Below, piece by piece: positions 1 to 13,000 of a stretch of 64,000 nucleotides of DNA (position 1 is the stretch's first letter; every line of letters starts with the position of its first letter). The position numbers and the translations under genes are program-made. Source of the stretch: Davidsoniella eucalypti (lineage: Eukaryota > Ascomycota > Sordariomycetes > Microascales > Ceratocystidaceae); the NCBI GenBank assembly GCA_004009845.1, contig RMBW01000024.1, positions 186,001-250,000 of the forward strand. Direction: 5' to 3'. The notes beneath the pieces are model-generated. The model made no database searches. It was not told where the DNA came from and worked only from the letters and a program-made list of their open reading frames with translations.

Positions 1-2567
1 TACATTAATAGCACAATGGCACACCTTCATTCTTGGCTTCTCTGGCACCCAAGAATACGTGCTACACCGAAAGCCCACGGCACATACACATACAGATACT
101 ACCTTCTTTACTACATCATAACGGAAAGATAGATGGCAGAGTCTAGATCTTCGTAGACTTTACAGCCCAATTTGGCTTAGTCTGAAACGCTCTTATTTGG
201 CTTTGTTTTCTTTCCGCCTACTTAGCATATTACAGCTCACCGTGAGTGAGAGATGCTCTCTCATCAATGAGTGAAGTGGGATGAGGCAAGCTAGGATGGC
301 ATTACATTTAAGATCCATACTAGTAATAAGTCCCAAGGGCGGGTACAAAATTCTGCAACACGTTTGGCATACCCCTTGCCCGAGTACAAGCCCCCCTTGT
401 TTAAGATGTAGGTCAGAAGTACCTTTTGTGTGTAGTCACAGGCAAAACAATACTTGTTATGGCCATAGATCGGTCTAGACCATGGCCGTCTTTTCTATGT
501 TATTTACTGTACACAGCCGCCGTTTATAGAGGAGTATCGTCACTTTTGGATATCACCCGAGGAGGAGAAGAGCAGAGACAACTAGAGAAACAAACAGCAC
601 GGCCCTAGTGACAGACCTTGCTATCCTGCAAAGAAACAGAAACTAATAGTTTATAGGAGGGGGGTGTATGACTTATAACATAGGCAGCACTCAACTTGGA
701 ATACAACCTATATGAAGTTGTCAGCTATTCTAGAATATACTTCTACAAATATACAATAATAATCACATCAGTAACTTTTTTTCCTTAGATACGATGAATG
801 TACCAGCCAGCACGGAAACTCGAAACTCCGGTAATCCAAATGAATGTCTGCTTTTATGCTGGCGTCTCTACCCGATCTCTCAACTATCGGTCTTTACAAT
901 CTTTCATCGTAAAACTTTCTTATATGGGGTAAGTTTTCTCATATCCTTCGTGGCGGCATATATCAGACACGGTTTACTGTATGTACATGTATACAAGGCA
1001 AGAAAGCATATGTAGATGCCAATGGCGATCGCGGTTTTGGGTTGTAAATTATCTTGGCTTTATTGTCCGTGATTCTGATTTCTATAGAATTGTTCTAGGC
1101 TTTTTGAGTCTAAAAGACACTATATAAGTAAAGCTAGCAATGATCTCTTTTTGATAGCAGATATTGAAAGCCTGTACTTTATGTGTAAGTGAGAAACTTG
1201 ATAGTTCAAGTCGTTGGGATCGTTTACATGCTGATAGCTAATTCCAACGGTCTAGGCGTATTTTAGGATACGTGCATACGAAGGATCTAATTTTTTTCAT
1301 TTTCGGGTATTTGGACTAACTAGCAGCAATACGCATCATGAAGATATCACTGAGTGTTGTTACATTGCAGTGCTAGAATTGTATGTACAACAACTTGTCG
1401 TTATAACCCTTGGTTTCACTCCATAACCCTACGTAATGCCGGCTGCCTAAATTGTGTTCAGATTAAGACATGCACTGCGTACACATCTAACTAAAATGTA
1501 TGTAGCTTGAACGCTATAAAGAGCCCAGAGCTAAAGTATTTTAGTGTCGTTAGAGATCACGTATGTTTTGTGCAATTTTCCCCGTATAGGCTGCAGTATC
1601 GCGATGAAGTTGACGTCGTTCAAGCTAAGGAAGTTGAATGGCTGGTGACGCCACATTGCTGCGCCACGACATACTGCGCCACTTGCTCTCTAGGCAGCTA
1701 AATAACAGCTGCTGACACTTATGTGACAGCTGTAATGTACTGACCGCCGAGACCAAGCTTCCTACTAAGGTCTCCTTACGGAGCGCTGCGGGCATCCCAA
1801 TTGGACTCCTAAAGCTGGCTTGGCTTGGTGTGGTGTTGAATTGACTGGATTCCCTAGCTTCTATTACGGCAGTACATTGTTTTTGTATCAGCATCGCATC
1901 CACCGAAGAGCAGCAGCCAAAAAAAGCACCAAATAGCAGCCCCGTGTTCGATCGAGTTCCGAGTTGATTTTGATTTTGCTGTCCACCTGCTGAATCATCT
2001 TCCTTCCCTTTTCGACCGCATTGCAACAATCAGCGGTCACCAATTAACCCGCATATTGGAAGCTGTATCTTCTCCGTACCTCATCTATCATAACAATATT
2101 CATCTTCCATATTAAATTCCTCATCCACCCATCGACCGCCATCTGCAGCCGCGCAGTCCCAAATTGCCGTGCTTTCTACCATCCATCGAACGGCTTGTTT
2201 CCATCCCACCAGTTCCGCCGTGCACCGCTGCCACCATATTAGTGCGACGTCTGTTCTCGCACCCAGACGCTCAATCGTCCGCTCGCTGCTGTTAGCCAGA
2301 GTAACACGGCATCGACTTCTTCTCTGCTCGAACTTTGTCGAGGCCTACTCAGTGGCTCTTTTTTCCTGATATCCGACGAAACACGCAACTTGCGTGAGCC
2401 CCTCCTCTCGCTGCCCTAAGAGGCTCTGCATGAAAGCTCTCCCTCTCTCGATCTACCGCTCGCCAACTTAGCTGCTTCCATTCCACTCTCGACAGCCGCT
2501 GTCTATTCCGACATATCCTCTTGCCAACAAAACCCCCACTCGTTTCATTCTATAACACAGTCAAACC
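1..2567. other. Left-edge intergenic region and MYO1 upstream region
   Basis: I see no convincing gene. The longest open frame is about 134 codons (minus strand, 1625-2029); it has biased low-complexity composition and no recognisable domain. From about 2050 to 2567 the plus strand becomes rich in C/T tracts, as is common just upstream of fungal start codons, so this part is probably promoter and 5' leader of MYO1. No tRNA or repeat family was recognised. Confidence 0.5.
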
Positions 2568-5500
2568 ATGGTAAGCTTATTCGGCGCAATTCTCTCCCAC
2601 ACTCCATCGGGGACGTCATATAGCTAACATTCTCCTCCGTCTAGGCTATCTCCAAACGACCGAAGGACAAATCCGGGCGCAGCGGCCGTGGCGGCGCCTC
2701 CGGCGAAAAATCAGCACGTCCCAAGAAGGCCACCTTTGAAGCCACGAAGAAAAAGGAGATTGGTGTCACCGATCTGACCCTTCTTAGCAAAGTCAGCAAC
2801 GAAGCTATCAACGACAACTTAAAGAAGCGTTTCGAAGGCCGGGAAATCTACACATACATTGGCCATGTGTTAGTGTCTGTCAACCCGTTCCGGGACCTGG
2901 GCATCTACACAGACCAGGTACTCGAGAGCTACATGGGCAAGAACCGCCTTGAAATGCCACCGCATGTGTTCGCTATCGCCGAGTCAGCTTACTACAACAT
3001 GAAGGCCTACAAGGACAACCAGTGTGTGATTATCTCTGGCGAGTCAGGTGCCGGCAAAACCGAGGCTGCCAAGCGCATCATGCAGTATATTGCTAATGTC
3101 TCTGGTGGTTCAGGCGGTGACATCCAGCAGATCAAAGACATGGTATTAGCAACAAACCCGCTGCTAGAATCGTTCGGTAACGCCAAGACCTTACGTAACA
3201 ACAACTCATCGCGCTTCGGCAAGTATCTACAGATTCACTTCAACCCACAGGGCGAGCCCATCGGTGCCGACATCACAAATTACCTACTGGAAAAGTCACG
3301 AGTTGTCGGACAAATCACCAACGAGCGTAACTTTCACATTTTCTACCAATTCACAAAGGGCGCCTCCGAAACTTACCGTTCCACGTTCGGCATCCAGAAG
3401 CCCGAAACCTACGTATACACCAGCCGCTCCAAATGCTACGATGTTGACGGCATCGATGATCTTGCCGAGTACCGCGATACCCTCAATGCCATGAACATCA
3501 TTGGTTTAACACAGGCCGAACAGGATCAGATATTCCGTATGCTTTCTGCTATCCTGTGGATTGGTAACATCCAATTCCGCGAAGATGATAGTGGCTGGGC
3601 GGAGGTGATAGATAAATCCGTCGTCGACTTTGTTGCCTATCTTCTCGAGTGCTCTGCCGACCAAGTGATCAAGGCCATCACTATCCGTATTCTTACACCA
3701 CGTAGCGGCGAGGTTATTGAATCTCCGGCGAACCCGTCACAGGCTGGATCTACACGGGATGCCCTAGCAAAGGCCATTTACAGCAACCTCTTCGATTGGA
3801 TCGTCGAACGAATCAACTTATCGTTGAAGGCGCGACAGGAAACCACTAATAGCATTGGTATCCTGGATATCTACGGATTTGAGATTTTCGAAAAGAACAG
3901 TTTCGAACAGCTGTGCATCAACTATGTCAACGAGAAACTGCAGCAGATTTTTATCCAGTTGACCCTCAAGGCCGAGCAGGACGAGTACGCACGCGAGCAA
4001 ATTCAATGGACCCCTATCAAGTACTTCGATAACAAGGTTGTGTGCGACCTGATCGAACAGGTGCGCCCAGTCGGTATCTTTTCAGCCATGAAAGATGCTA
4101 CTAAGACCGCCCACGCCGATCCTGCTGCTTGTGACCGCACATTCATGCAGAGTATCAATGGCATGTCTCATCACCACTTGACACCCCGCCAGGGCAACTT
4201 TATCATCAAGCATTATGCTGGTGATGTGAGCTACAGTGTCGAGGGTATCACTGACAAGAATAAGGACCAGCTGCTCAAGGGTCTTCTTAACCTGTTCCAG
4301 GCCAGTGGTAACCAATTTGTGCATACCATCTTCCCTCATCAGGTCGATCAGGATAATCGTCGCCAGCCGCCATCGGCCGGTGATCGTATCAAGACCAGTG
4401 CCAACGCGCTAGTCGATACCCTGATGAAGTGCCAGCCTTCGTATATTCGTACCATCAAGCCCAACGAAAACAAGTCGCCCACCGAGTACAACGTGCCCAA
4501 TGTGCTGCATCAAGTCAAGTATCTGGGTCTGCAGGAAAACGTGCGCATTCGTCGCGCCGGTTTTGCGTATCGTCAGACATTCGAGAAGTTTGTCGAGCGC
4601 TTCTTCCTACTGTCACCTGCAACGTCATACGCTGGTGAGTACACATGGTCTGGGTCATACGAGGATGCTACGAGACAGATTCTCAAGGACACGAGTATTC
4701 CCAAAGAGGAATGGCAGCTGGGTACTACTAAGGCCTTTGTCAAATCACCCGAGACGCTATTCGCTCTCGAAACGATGCGCGATCGGTACTGGCACAACAT
4801 GGCTACTCGCATCCAGCGCATGTGGCGTGGATACTTGGCGTACCGCGCGGAAGCTGCGACTCGCATCCAACGTGTGTGGCGCAAGAAGCGCACCGGCGCT
4901 GAGTTTATGCAGCTGCGTGATCAGGGCCATAAGCTTCTAGGCGGCCGCAAGGAACGCCGACGCATGAGTCTTCTCGGCTCGCGTCGTTTCTTGGGCGACT
5001 ACTTGGGCTTTAACAACTCGAGGGGCCCTGGCGCGCACATGCGAAAGGCTGTAGGCATCTCTGATAGCGAGAAGGCTGTGTTCTCATGCCGTGGTGAGAT
5101 CCTGGAGCACAAGTTTGGTCGTTCTAGTAAAGCTAGTCCACGTACGATCGTGGTCACTAGCAACAAGTTCTACATTATCGCACAAATGCTAGTGAACAAC
5201 CAACCTCAGATTATCATCGAACGCCAAGTGCCCTTGGTTTCTATCAAGTTCGTCGGTATCTCGACTTCCCGTGATGACTGGTTCTCACTTGGCGTTGGCT
5301 CTCAGCAAGAGGCTGACCCTATGATTAACTGTGTACTCAAGACAGAGATGTTTACTCAAATGCAGCGTGCTATGTCGGGCGGACTCAATCTGAAGATTGC
5401 GGAAAGCATCGAGTATGCCAAGAAGCCCGGCAAGATGCAGGCTGTCAAGGTGATCAAAGACTCGCAGATGAATGACGACTTCTACAAGAGTGGTGCTATC

Positions 5501-6315
5501 CACACAAAGCCTGGCGAGTCACCCAATTCTGTGTCCCGACCTACGCCCAAGGGCAAGCCTGTTCCCCCCCGACCGATCACGCGCGGTAAGCTCATCAGAC
5601 CAGGTGGCCCTGGCGGCCGTCCGTCGCGTCTGACCGGCAACCGGAACACTCAACCTCGTAGCGGTGGATTCTCAGCAGGACAATCGAATGTGCCTAAAGC
5701 CGCCTCGGTAGCAGCCTCTAACCCTGTAGCAGCGGCTATCGGTGGTGCGCTGCCTCTTCAACAGAAGAGACCTGTACCTTCCGCAGCAGCTTCTGCTGTG
5801 GCTGCATCTGTGGCTACTTCCCGCCAGCCTCCCCCTCCCCCGCCGGCACCAGCAGCTAAGCCTAAGATCATGGCTAAGGTTCTCTATGATTTCAGCAGTG
5901 AAAAGGAGAACGAGCTGAATGTTCGGGCTGGCGAGCTGATTGAGATTGTGCAGAAGGAAAACAATGGTAAGTCTTTCACTTCCCTCATTCCATAATACCA
6001 TCTTGCTATACTAGAAAACCCATATACTAACAATGTACTATAGGTTGGTGGCTTGGCAAGAACGCTAGTCATCAGGCTTGGGTCCCCTCGGCATATGTTG
6101 AGGAGCAAGCACCTCCACCACCCAAGCCTAACGGCCGCAAGCCCCCCCCGGCTCCGCCAACTAAGCGTCCCGGCACTACAGCTCGGGCAAACGGAGCAGC
6201 AGCTCCTTCTGGTGGTGGTGCTGCGCCAGCCAATATCGGCGGCTTAGCTAACGCCTTATTGGCGCGCAAGAATGCTATGCAGAACAAGCAAGACGATGAT
6301 GACGATGATTGGTAA
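2568..6315 (+). CDS. MYO1: Class I myosin (Myo1/MyoA type)
   Basis: Long-tailed class I myosin, the actin motor of cortical patches that drives endocytosis and polarised growth and activates Arp2/3. Exons are 2568-2570 (the ATG alone), 2645-5966 and 6044-6315, giving 1198 aa, the usual fungal length. The protein starts MAISKRPKDK. The P-loop GESGAGKTE is at residues 133-141 and the motor runs to about 715. Two IQ motifs lie at about 721-758, a basic TH1 membrane-binding tail at about 780-960, and a Pro/Ala-rich TH2 region at about 990-1075. An SH3 domain at about 1078-1137 is split by the second intron. The C-terminus is an Asp run ending in Trp, the Arp2/3-binding acidic tip. The TEDS-site position appears to be Glu357. 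Both introns have GTAAG donors. The start was chosen because the splice directly after ATG gives an uninterrupted frame into the conserved motor. Confidence 0.96.
2571..2644 (+). other. MYO1 intron 1, directly after the start codon
   Basis: This 74-nt intron begins GTAAGC immediately after the ATG and ends CTAG, with a candidate branch site GCTAAC at 2622-2627. It leaves a first coding exon of only the start codon. Without this splice no ATG opens the frame in front of residue 2. Confidence 0.85.
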
Positions 6316-6881
6316 ATCTCTTGACAAACTTGGGTGGAAACAAACAGAATGAACGATTCCAAAAACATCACCTAACTACGGGAAAATGGACGACGTCCTT
6401 TTCAAGGTAAATCTCGTCTTGTGTTTATATTCTAATATGTTCTATAAATTTCACCGTTTCTTTCCTTTTTTTTTCTTTTATTTTCTGTCTTGATAAAATT
6501 TCCCTTTTCAATTTCTTTTTACTGCCATTGTCTTCTGTCATCTAGCCTTTATTGTTTGTTGGGATTCCTTGCCGCGCTAACGCGCGAGAACTATTACTAG
6601 ATTTTTGGCTTAATATCGAAGCATCGGTTGGTGGGGGAATCTTTTTTTCTCTTTTTGTTTGAGTGTCTAAATTGTTGCAGGCATTTTTTTCTTCATTTTT
6701 TTTTTCTTAGAGCCGTGAAATGAAAAAGAACCGCAAACGATAACTTGTTCACTTTCGTTTTTATATAGTATATATAGTTATAACATGTTCATTATATCTA
6801 TCTAGATACTCTTAGAATCACAACTAAAAACTATATCGTTCTCATGATTTTCTTCTTTCATTAGCTATCGTGAATCAATCA
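6316..6881. other. Convergent 3' region between MYO1 and PFA4
   Basis: An A/T-rich spacer with T-rich tracts (about 6460-6540 and 6640-6710) and repeated TATA-like stretches near 6760-6800. It must hold both 3' UTRs and poly(A) sites, since the two genes converge. No open frame of interest was seen. Confidence 0.6.
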
Positions 6882-8360
6882 TCATTCATTTGTTTGAGCC
6901 TTGAGCTTCCTACGGCGGATCAGCTCGCCGAGCGGGACATCGTCTTCGCTATCCTCCTCTACGCCATAATCACCAAGCGTATCGCCGTCATCATTGCGCC
7001 ATTTCGGTGGCGGACCGGTAAACAATTCAAAGTCTGAATCAGAGTCTCGCCTTAGAGCTCTTGCTTGGCGCATAGTCTCTGCACTATGTCCACCTAGGGC
7101 GTTTATTTTGTTGTTGTTGTTGTTGTCATCGTCATCGTCAGTCGACGCGGAATCGTACTGTGCGAGCAAATCGTTCTCATCTGTGATTTCTCCTAGAATA
7201 CGACTCGAGTTTGGCCCAGCTGGCTGTGCCCAACGTCGTCGATCGGATGCTTGGCGTTTACGGAACTCGGCCTGTTGATTTTCGAGCGTACTTAGGCGTA
7301 GCAGTGCCGAGTCTTGGTCAGTAACCTCGGCATTGCCGTCCTTGGGCTTGAGGTCTTGGGCAGGCCATCTTCCACCATTTGCGCGCTTGGCTGGGTCTGG
7401 TGGAGGCCACATGCCAAAGCGTTGGTTGAAGCCATTTTCAGGATAATCCCACCCGAGGCCTTCACCTCGTTTACCTAGCTGGGGCGTGAACATGAGGGGG
7501 AAAAACCACACCAATGGGTTATAGGAGCTCATGCCCTCAGCAACGTTGGTAAAGAAGTCGATATCGTAGGGGAACTCGACGTGCTGTAGGCGCACCTTGT
7601 CGCCGTCATCTGTGGGCCACCAAGTCGGACCCTTCGCTAGAACGGCGGCATGGCGGTCTCGTTGCCAGCCCTCGATCATAGTCTCATTGAGCAACCAGCC
7701 GCGAGCAGTCGTGGCTAATATGATTGATAGTGCCAAAGCGGTGATGAAATTAGTTGCGGCAACTGACCCAAGGACACATAGTGTAGCCATCGACGGACCA
7801 AAGTAGGCAGGCTCATCGCGGAGCGCCCACACGGCAAGTAGGCGGAACCAAACAAGCCGAAAGAGCGCCCATAGGCCAACATTTGCTGATACAAGGAAAC
7901 GTATGAAGTGCGGATACGTGCGTAGAGAAACGCAGTTAGCCGTCCATGGGCAATGGTGATCCATGCGGGGTATACAGCGCGCGCAGAGCTTGCAATGGTG
8001 AGCACGTGGTGGCTTCGGGGCGTTGCATTTACGGCACCAGCGGGTTCCCGGCGGACGCGGGAAGGCGGACCAGTCTGGATCTTTCTCGCCGGATAGCTCG
8101 GATGGACTGAGGCCGAAATCGTAGCGGCCTGGATCGGTGCGTACGGTCTTATAGTAGGTGAAAAGAATCAACACGGCTAGCGAGTTAATGTACTTGGTTT
8201 GTCGCGGGGTCATTGGCCCGGGGGCCAGGTAGGTATTAGATGTAGGATCTTGTTGTAGCGAAAATAGCCATTGCGGTACGATAGTTAGGAATATAATGAG
8301 GCCAGTGACAGCGGGAGGGATGACCCGCTGAATGCCCGGAGCATCAAGAAGGCCGGCCAT
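6882..8360 (-). CDS. PFA4: DHHC palmitoyltransferase, Pfa4 type
   Basis: Protein S-acyltransferase, probably in the ER membrane. The yeast Pfa4 family palmitoylates chitin synthase Chs3 and amino-acid permeases; the substrates here are inferred. It is a single exon of 492 aa. Two N-terminal membrane segments lie at about 14-34 and 57-71. The cysteine-rich domain starts CRKCNAPKPPRAHHC (about 109-123) and contains the catalytic DHHC at 134-137 followed by PWTANCV. Two further membrane segments lie at about 155-175 and 190-215. The Asn after the DHHC region and the TYPHF sequence fit the Pfa4 group. The C-terminal half is hydrophilic, with Asp and Asn runs near 420-430 encoded by short triplet repeats, and is probably a disordered cytosolic tail. 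It converges on MYO1. Confidence 0.92.
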   Translation of the reverse strand: MAGLLDAPGIQRVIPPAVTGLIIFLTIVPQWLFSLQQDPTSNTYLAPGPMTPRQTKYINSLAVLILFTYYKTVRTDPGRYDFGLSPSELSGEKDPDWSAFPRPPGTRWCRKCNAPKPPRAHHCKLCARCIPRMDHHCPWTANCVSLRTYPHFIRFLVSANVGLWALFRLVWFRLLAVWALRDEPAYFGPSMATLCVLGSVAATNFITALALSIILATTARGWLLNETMIEGWQRDRHAAVLAKGPTWWPTDDGDKVRLQHVEFPYDIDFFTNVAEGMSSYNPLVWFFPLMFTPQLGKRGEGLGWDYPENGFNQRFGMWPPPDPAKRANGGRWPAQDLKPKDGNAEVTDQDSALLRLSTLENQQAEFRKRQASDRRRWAQPAGPNSSRILGEITDENDLLAQYDSASTDDDDDNNNNNKINALGGHSAETMRQARALRRDSDSDFELFTGPPPKWRNDDGDTLGDYGVEEDSEDDVPLGELIRRRKLKAQTNE

Positions 8361-10008
8361 GGTGGGCGATATGCGTTGTGAGGGCTGCCCCGATAATGAA
8401 GCTCGGGAGCGACGGGAAAGCTGTCGAAGTACGGGTTGCTCGTATCATCAAGAACTAAGCAGTAGCAAATAAAGCGGCAAGGGATGTAGCTTCTCTAAAG
8501 CTATAGTTGTTTGCTAGGACACAAGCTGCTGCTGACAAAGCGAGTTGTCTTGATGCAGCACAAACGGTGCGATGACCATTGAGTATGGCTTTGGATAGCT
8601 TGCGATCGATGGACGACCGGGTGAAGCTTTGATCGCTGTATCGATGACGTTTTGGGGAGCGCTTAGTGGCAGCCCTGCTTATTTTGGGTTACTTACAGAG
8701 CATCTCTCAGCCTTGTCATACCTGCCGTTAGGGGGGCATTTCTTTTTTGGGGCAAGAGGAGCCAATCAAGCTACAGAAGCGATTATAAGACCTGGACGTC
8801 ACTGTTGATTTTGTTTGTTATGTCTCTCTTGACTTGTTCTACAGTACCAGCAGAATAGGAACTGGTGAGAATTGCTCGAGTATAAGTTAGGCGCCAGGTA
8901 GTCACTTCAGCAAGCCCTGTAACATTTATGATTAGTACCCGTGGTTTTGATCGAGGAGCTGCCGGTCAGACATGGCGGGACTAGCCATGCCCTGGCCATT
9001 TTATTTCCCTTCTTTTGTTTCCCGTTGATTATGGAACCGTCTATCGCCAACTGGGGGTGCGCCTGTCGTTCGCAGCAATAGTTATTTAGACAAAGCGATC
9101 AGCCTGGGGCTTAGCATTTAGGATTCCCCTTTTTACTTGCTACATAGCTAGGTGGGTTGGAGAGGTGGAAATCTTGAAGATCGTTATCCTGCGCCGTGGG
9201 CCTCTTGTCAGGATAATGTTCATGTCCATAGTAACAGCAAGAAATGTAGGCTATAGTTGTATGTGAAAATTAAAGGATGAGGTGTAGCAATTAAAAGTAG
9301 AACTGTGAGCTAGATATCAGGTTTGCCAAAGTTGCGCCGTCTACTCTGAGAATTGAAGCAGGCATAAATTTCGAAACAATCAGCCTTGTCGATATCTTAT
9401 TTATACTCTTACTGTTATGTTATTTGCCTCTCGATCGCTCTCATTGTCGATACAAAATATTCTTACTGTTGCATCAAGTTATCCCACTATCATTTTTTCC
9501 ATTTAATTAGCCAAGTCCCTTTTATCTCTTTCTGGCTTCTGCGCCACGCGGCTTCCTCGCTTCGTGTAAGCTTGACGACAGCATAGCTTCTTTTTTGCTT
9601 GATTCTTCTTGTCGTCACCTTCACGTTTCATCGCTGGACAACATTTCAGCAGCCACATGAAAGACACCTCTTTTCCCACATGCCTTTTGAGTGTATCCTT
9701 CACGCCGCTATATACCAACGCCTGTAATCTAGGGCTTCTTCACATATAGACCAGCATCTCGTATTTCATTACCGCCAGCTTGACTATCCCTTCTAGGGAC
9801 CCTTCTACAGCTCCAATCCGATCCCTTCTACACACGTGGTACCCGCTATGCCTGGGCTTGGCACCCGCTATGCCTTCTTGTCGCTATGGTTCGTCGTACT
9901 CACATACATATGCAGTCTGTCTGTGTCTGTAACCATAAACTGACATCGTTACCACAATCTGCAGCGGCCTGTCATCATATCTATGGTCAACACAAACTTT
10001 AGCTCGAT
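8361..10008. other. Divergent intergenic region between PFA4 and the GT90 gene
   Basis: About 1.65 kb that must contain the divergent promoters of PFA4 (minus) and the glycosyltransferase gene (plus). The stretch 9470-9900 is C/T-rich on the plus strand, consistent with a promoter or leader for the plus-strand gene. I see no convincing coding frame. Confidence 0.5.
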
Positions 10009-13000
10009 ATGCCGTCATTGGTAAGTGTGCCCTAACTGCCTGCTTGACTTGTCCTGCTGTTCTAATACTAATGCTTGAATAGACGATCCCGAAACTACAT
10101 GTTTGCTTGCCGTGCTGCTGGCAGCCAGCTCTATACGTCTAGCAAGCTTATATGTTGATCGCCTTCCCGGCTCACGAGGGCGTTTCCGTATGACAGACCT
10201 CGCCGTCTCATTTCATATACAGCATGGTAACACTAACATGTATACTTAGATGAATATTCCGCTATCAAAACCAATGCATCAACATCATTACCAGCTGGTC
10301 TACCTCGGAGACCAATGTCATGGATGCACCACCTACTATATGTAGTCCTGGTCCTGCGAGTGGCGGCATTCCATTCTATCAACAGCAAGCAACAGTGCGC
10401 CTCTCCGGGATTTGAGAGTCTCTTCTGTCTGCTAGTTGCCATCTACAACTTTATCTATAACAGAATTATCAAAGTTAAAGAAGACGATGGCCCGCCCGAT
10501 CCATGGGCTACTGTCTGGGACGACTTTGTTGAGTATTTACAAAACGCCGGTCTTACCAGCTTCCTGATGGTGTCAACTATTACTATCGGATCATACTTGT
10601 CACTCCGCCACAGCACCCATAGCACTTATTTTTGCTCCTCTCTTCTTGACAGCTCATCATATGTAGGCGTACTCGAGATATACGGCATGGCATTGGATGT
10701 TGCCTACACTGTCCTGCTGTGGAGAACATTGTGGTGGGCTAATACAGCAAAGGCTCGCTTTCGCATGCTCTCGGATACTCTCTTCGTCACTGCTTTGGGT
10801 CTTGCGATCATGCTTCTCCCTTCCAAGTACTCATCATCGGCCTCTCCGTACATTATATCTCCTGGGATGGTCCTGCACGATGGGTTTGCTCTGGCCATCT
10901 GGCTAGTCGCGTTCTGCCATATTATCTGTGAAATTTCACTCATGACGGGCCCTACACTTGTCGTTGCTTCCATTGCCTTGACAGCTGGCTTTCATAATGT
11001 TCTGAAAATCGGCACATGGCTGCAACTCTCGCGTATGTCTAGCATTGGGCCTTGCGTTCTAGTCTTGGTTGCTCTCTACATCCATGCTGCCTCTCTGGAG
11101 TACTCTGTACTGGCAATTCGCAGTCGTTTCATTGTGTATCTGTTTTTAACTGCCTCTCTCATCTCCTGCGTTGTATTTTCATTCTTCGGCTCCAAGCCAT
11201 TTACAACTCATCCTATCAGGAGGCTAGTCTACGATCGCCGAGTCGAGAACGACCGCTGGATGACACATGCCTATCAGAGTAAATCTCTTCGAGTCGCTGT
11301 TAACGAATACAAGTCTCGCTATGACAGAGACCCGCCTCCTGGCTTCGACGCTTGGTTTTCTCATGCTGTTGACCAGCATTCACTCGTTCTCGATACCTTT
11401 GACCAGGTCGACTCTGATCTAGCTCCCTTCTGGCACATTTCACCGGCAGAGCTGCGCAAGAGAACCCAAGAGCTGGACGGTGATCCGGACATCGCTCTGA
11501 TCACTATCAAGGATGGAGGTGTAGGTGCCAAGATGCCTCAGGGTGTCAGTATCCCTGAACTGGACGAGCTCATCTCGATTGTTGCAGAGCTCGCAGCCTC
11601 GTTACCACCACTTACCTTTGCTGTCAACTTAGTTGACCATCCTCGAGTCCTCCCCGTTGGATCCGAAAAGATTTCAGCCCAGGGCCTTCTGCCGAAGACA
11701 CCTGGCGTAGAAAAAGCAGCGTTCAACCCTGGAGCCTCAGCCGGTGACAAAGATGGTGCCAACAAAGATGCCGACTTGAAGCCCGCCGAAGATAAGCAAT
11801 CAAATGTCAAGCGTGACGTATTCCACGTGCCTTATACTTGGCAGCAAACGGAAGCCGCAAAATTCAGACACATGCACGCCGACTCATGCCCGACTGGCTC
11901 CCCAGTCACTCGATTTCCCAACTATAATCTTGCAGAGCATTGCCGCTCCTGTGAAATCTCTCACGGCCAAAAATGGGGTCAATTCCTAAGTAACTGGCCC
12001 AAAGCACTAGATACCTGTCAGCAGCCGGATCTGGTTCACCTGCACTCTTTCTTTGCGTACCCCCCAACATCACATCGCGTTTACCCTCGTCTGATGCCTC
12101 TATTTGGAAAGAGTAAGACCGGTCCATTCGGCGATATTCTGATACCGTTCGATGAGAAGCTGCCGGAAAGCTTTGACTCCGACCGGACATTCGATGGCCG
12201 GAAGTCTTGGTTGTTCTGGCGTGGTTTCTTCACTGAATCGTCTGTCCAGCAATCAAGCGTCCATTCTCCCCTTGGTAACGAAGCTAGAGTTCGCAAACAG
12301 GCCTTCCATGGTGATCTTCAAAACCGGATGGTGCATATGGTCAACAATGCGTCTTCTAGTGATCGAGTCACCATGGTTCTCCCGCACAAGGATCAAAATG
12401 ACAAGTTTGGATATGACACCCTCCCCATTGATCTCATCAACGATGCCCTGCCTTTTGACATTGGCTTTCAGGAATCTCCGCCTCTGTGCAACAATGCGGA
12501 GACGAGCTGTCAGCGCGCCCAGGCGGAATTTAGCACTAAGCCAGCTTCATTTCCGCTTGACAATCGTTACATCATGCTACCCGACAACCCTATGGGCCCC
12601 TCTCGTGACATCCTACGTACAATCAGTTCCGAAAGCGTACCGTTCGTTACCACCATCTTCCGCCAATGGTGGACCGAGCGTGTCCACCCTTGGGTACACT
12701 TTGTACCTGTTGATCCACGTCTACAAGCGTTACACAGCACACTAGCGTATTTTACCGGCATCGCTATCCCACCCCCAGAGCATTATCAAAGTGACACGGC
12801 GGTCGATGGCAAAACGGCATACAAGAGCCGTCAAGTCCATATGGATCGTGCTGACGGCGATGCCAAGTGGATTGCGACACAGGGCAAATCATGGGCAAAG
12901 AAGGCCCTACGCAGAGAGGATGCGGGTGTATATCTATTCAGACTGCTTCTTGAATGGGGCCGCTTGACTAGTGACGATAGAGATACCCAGAGATTTATAC

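Noticed and set aside
1625..2029. 134-codon minus-strand frame near the left edge
   Set aside because: No domain, Ser/Gln/Cys-biased composition, and located in the likely upstream region of MYO1.
12152..12745. 197-codon frame inside the GT90 gene
   Set aside because: Overlaps the conserved CAP10 coding sequence in another frame; a shadow.
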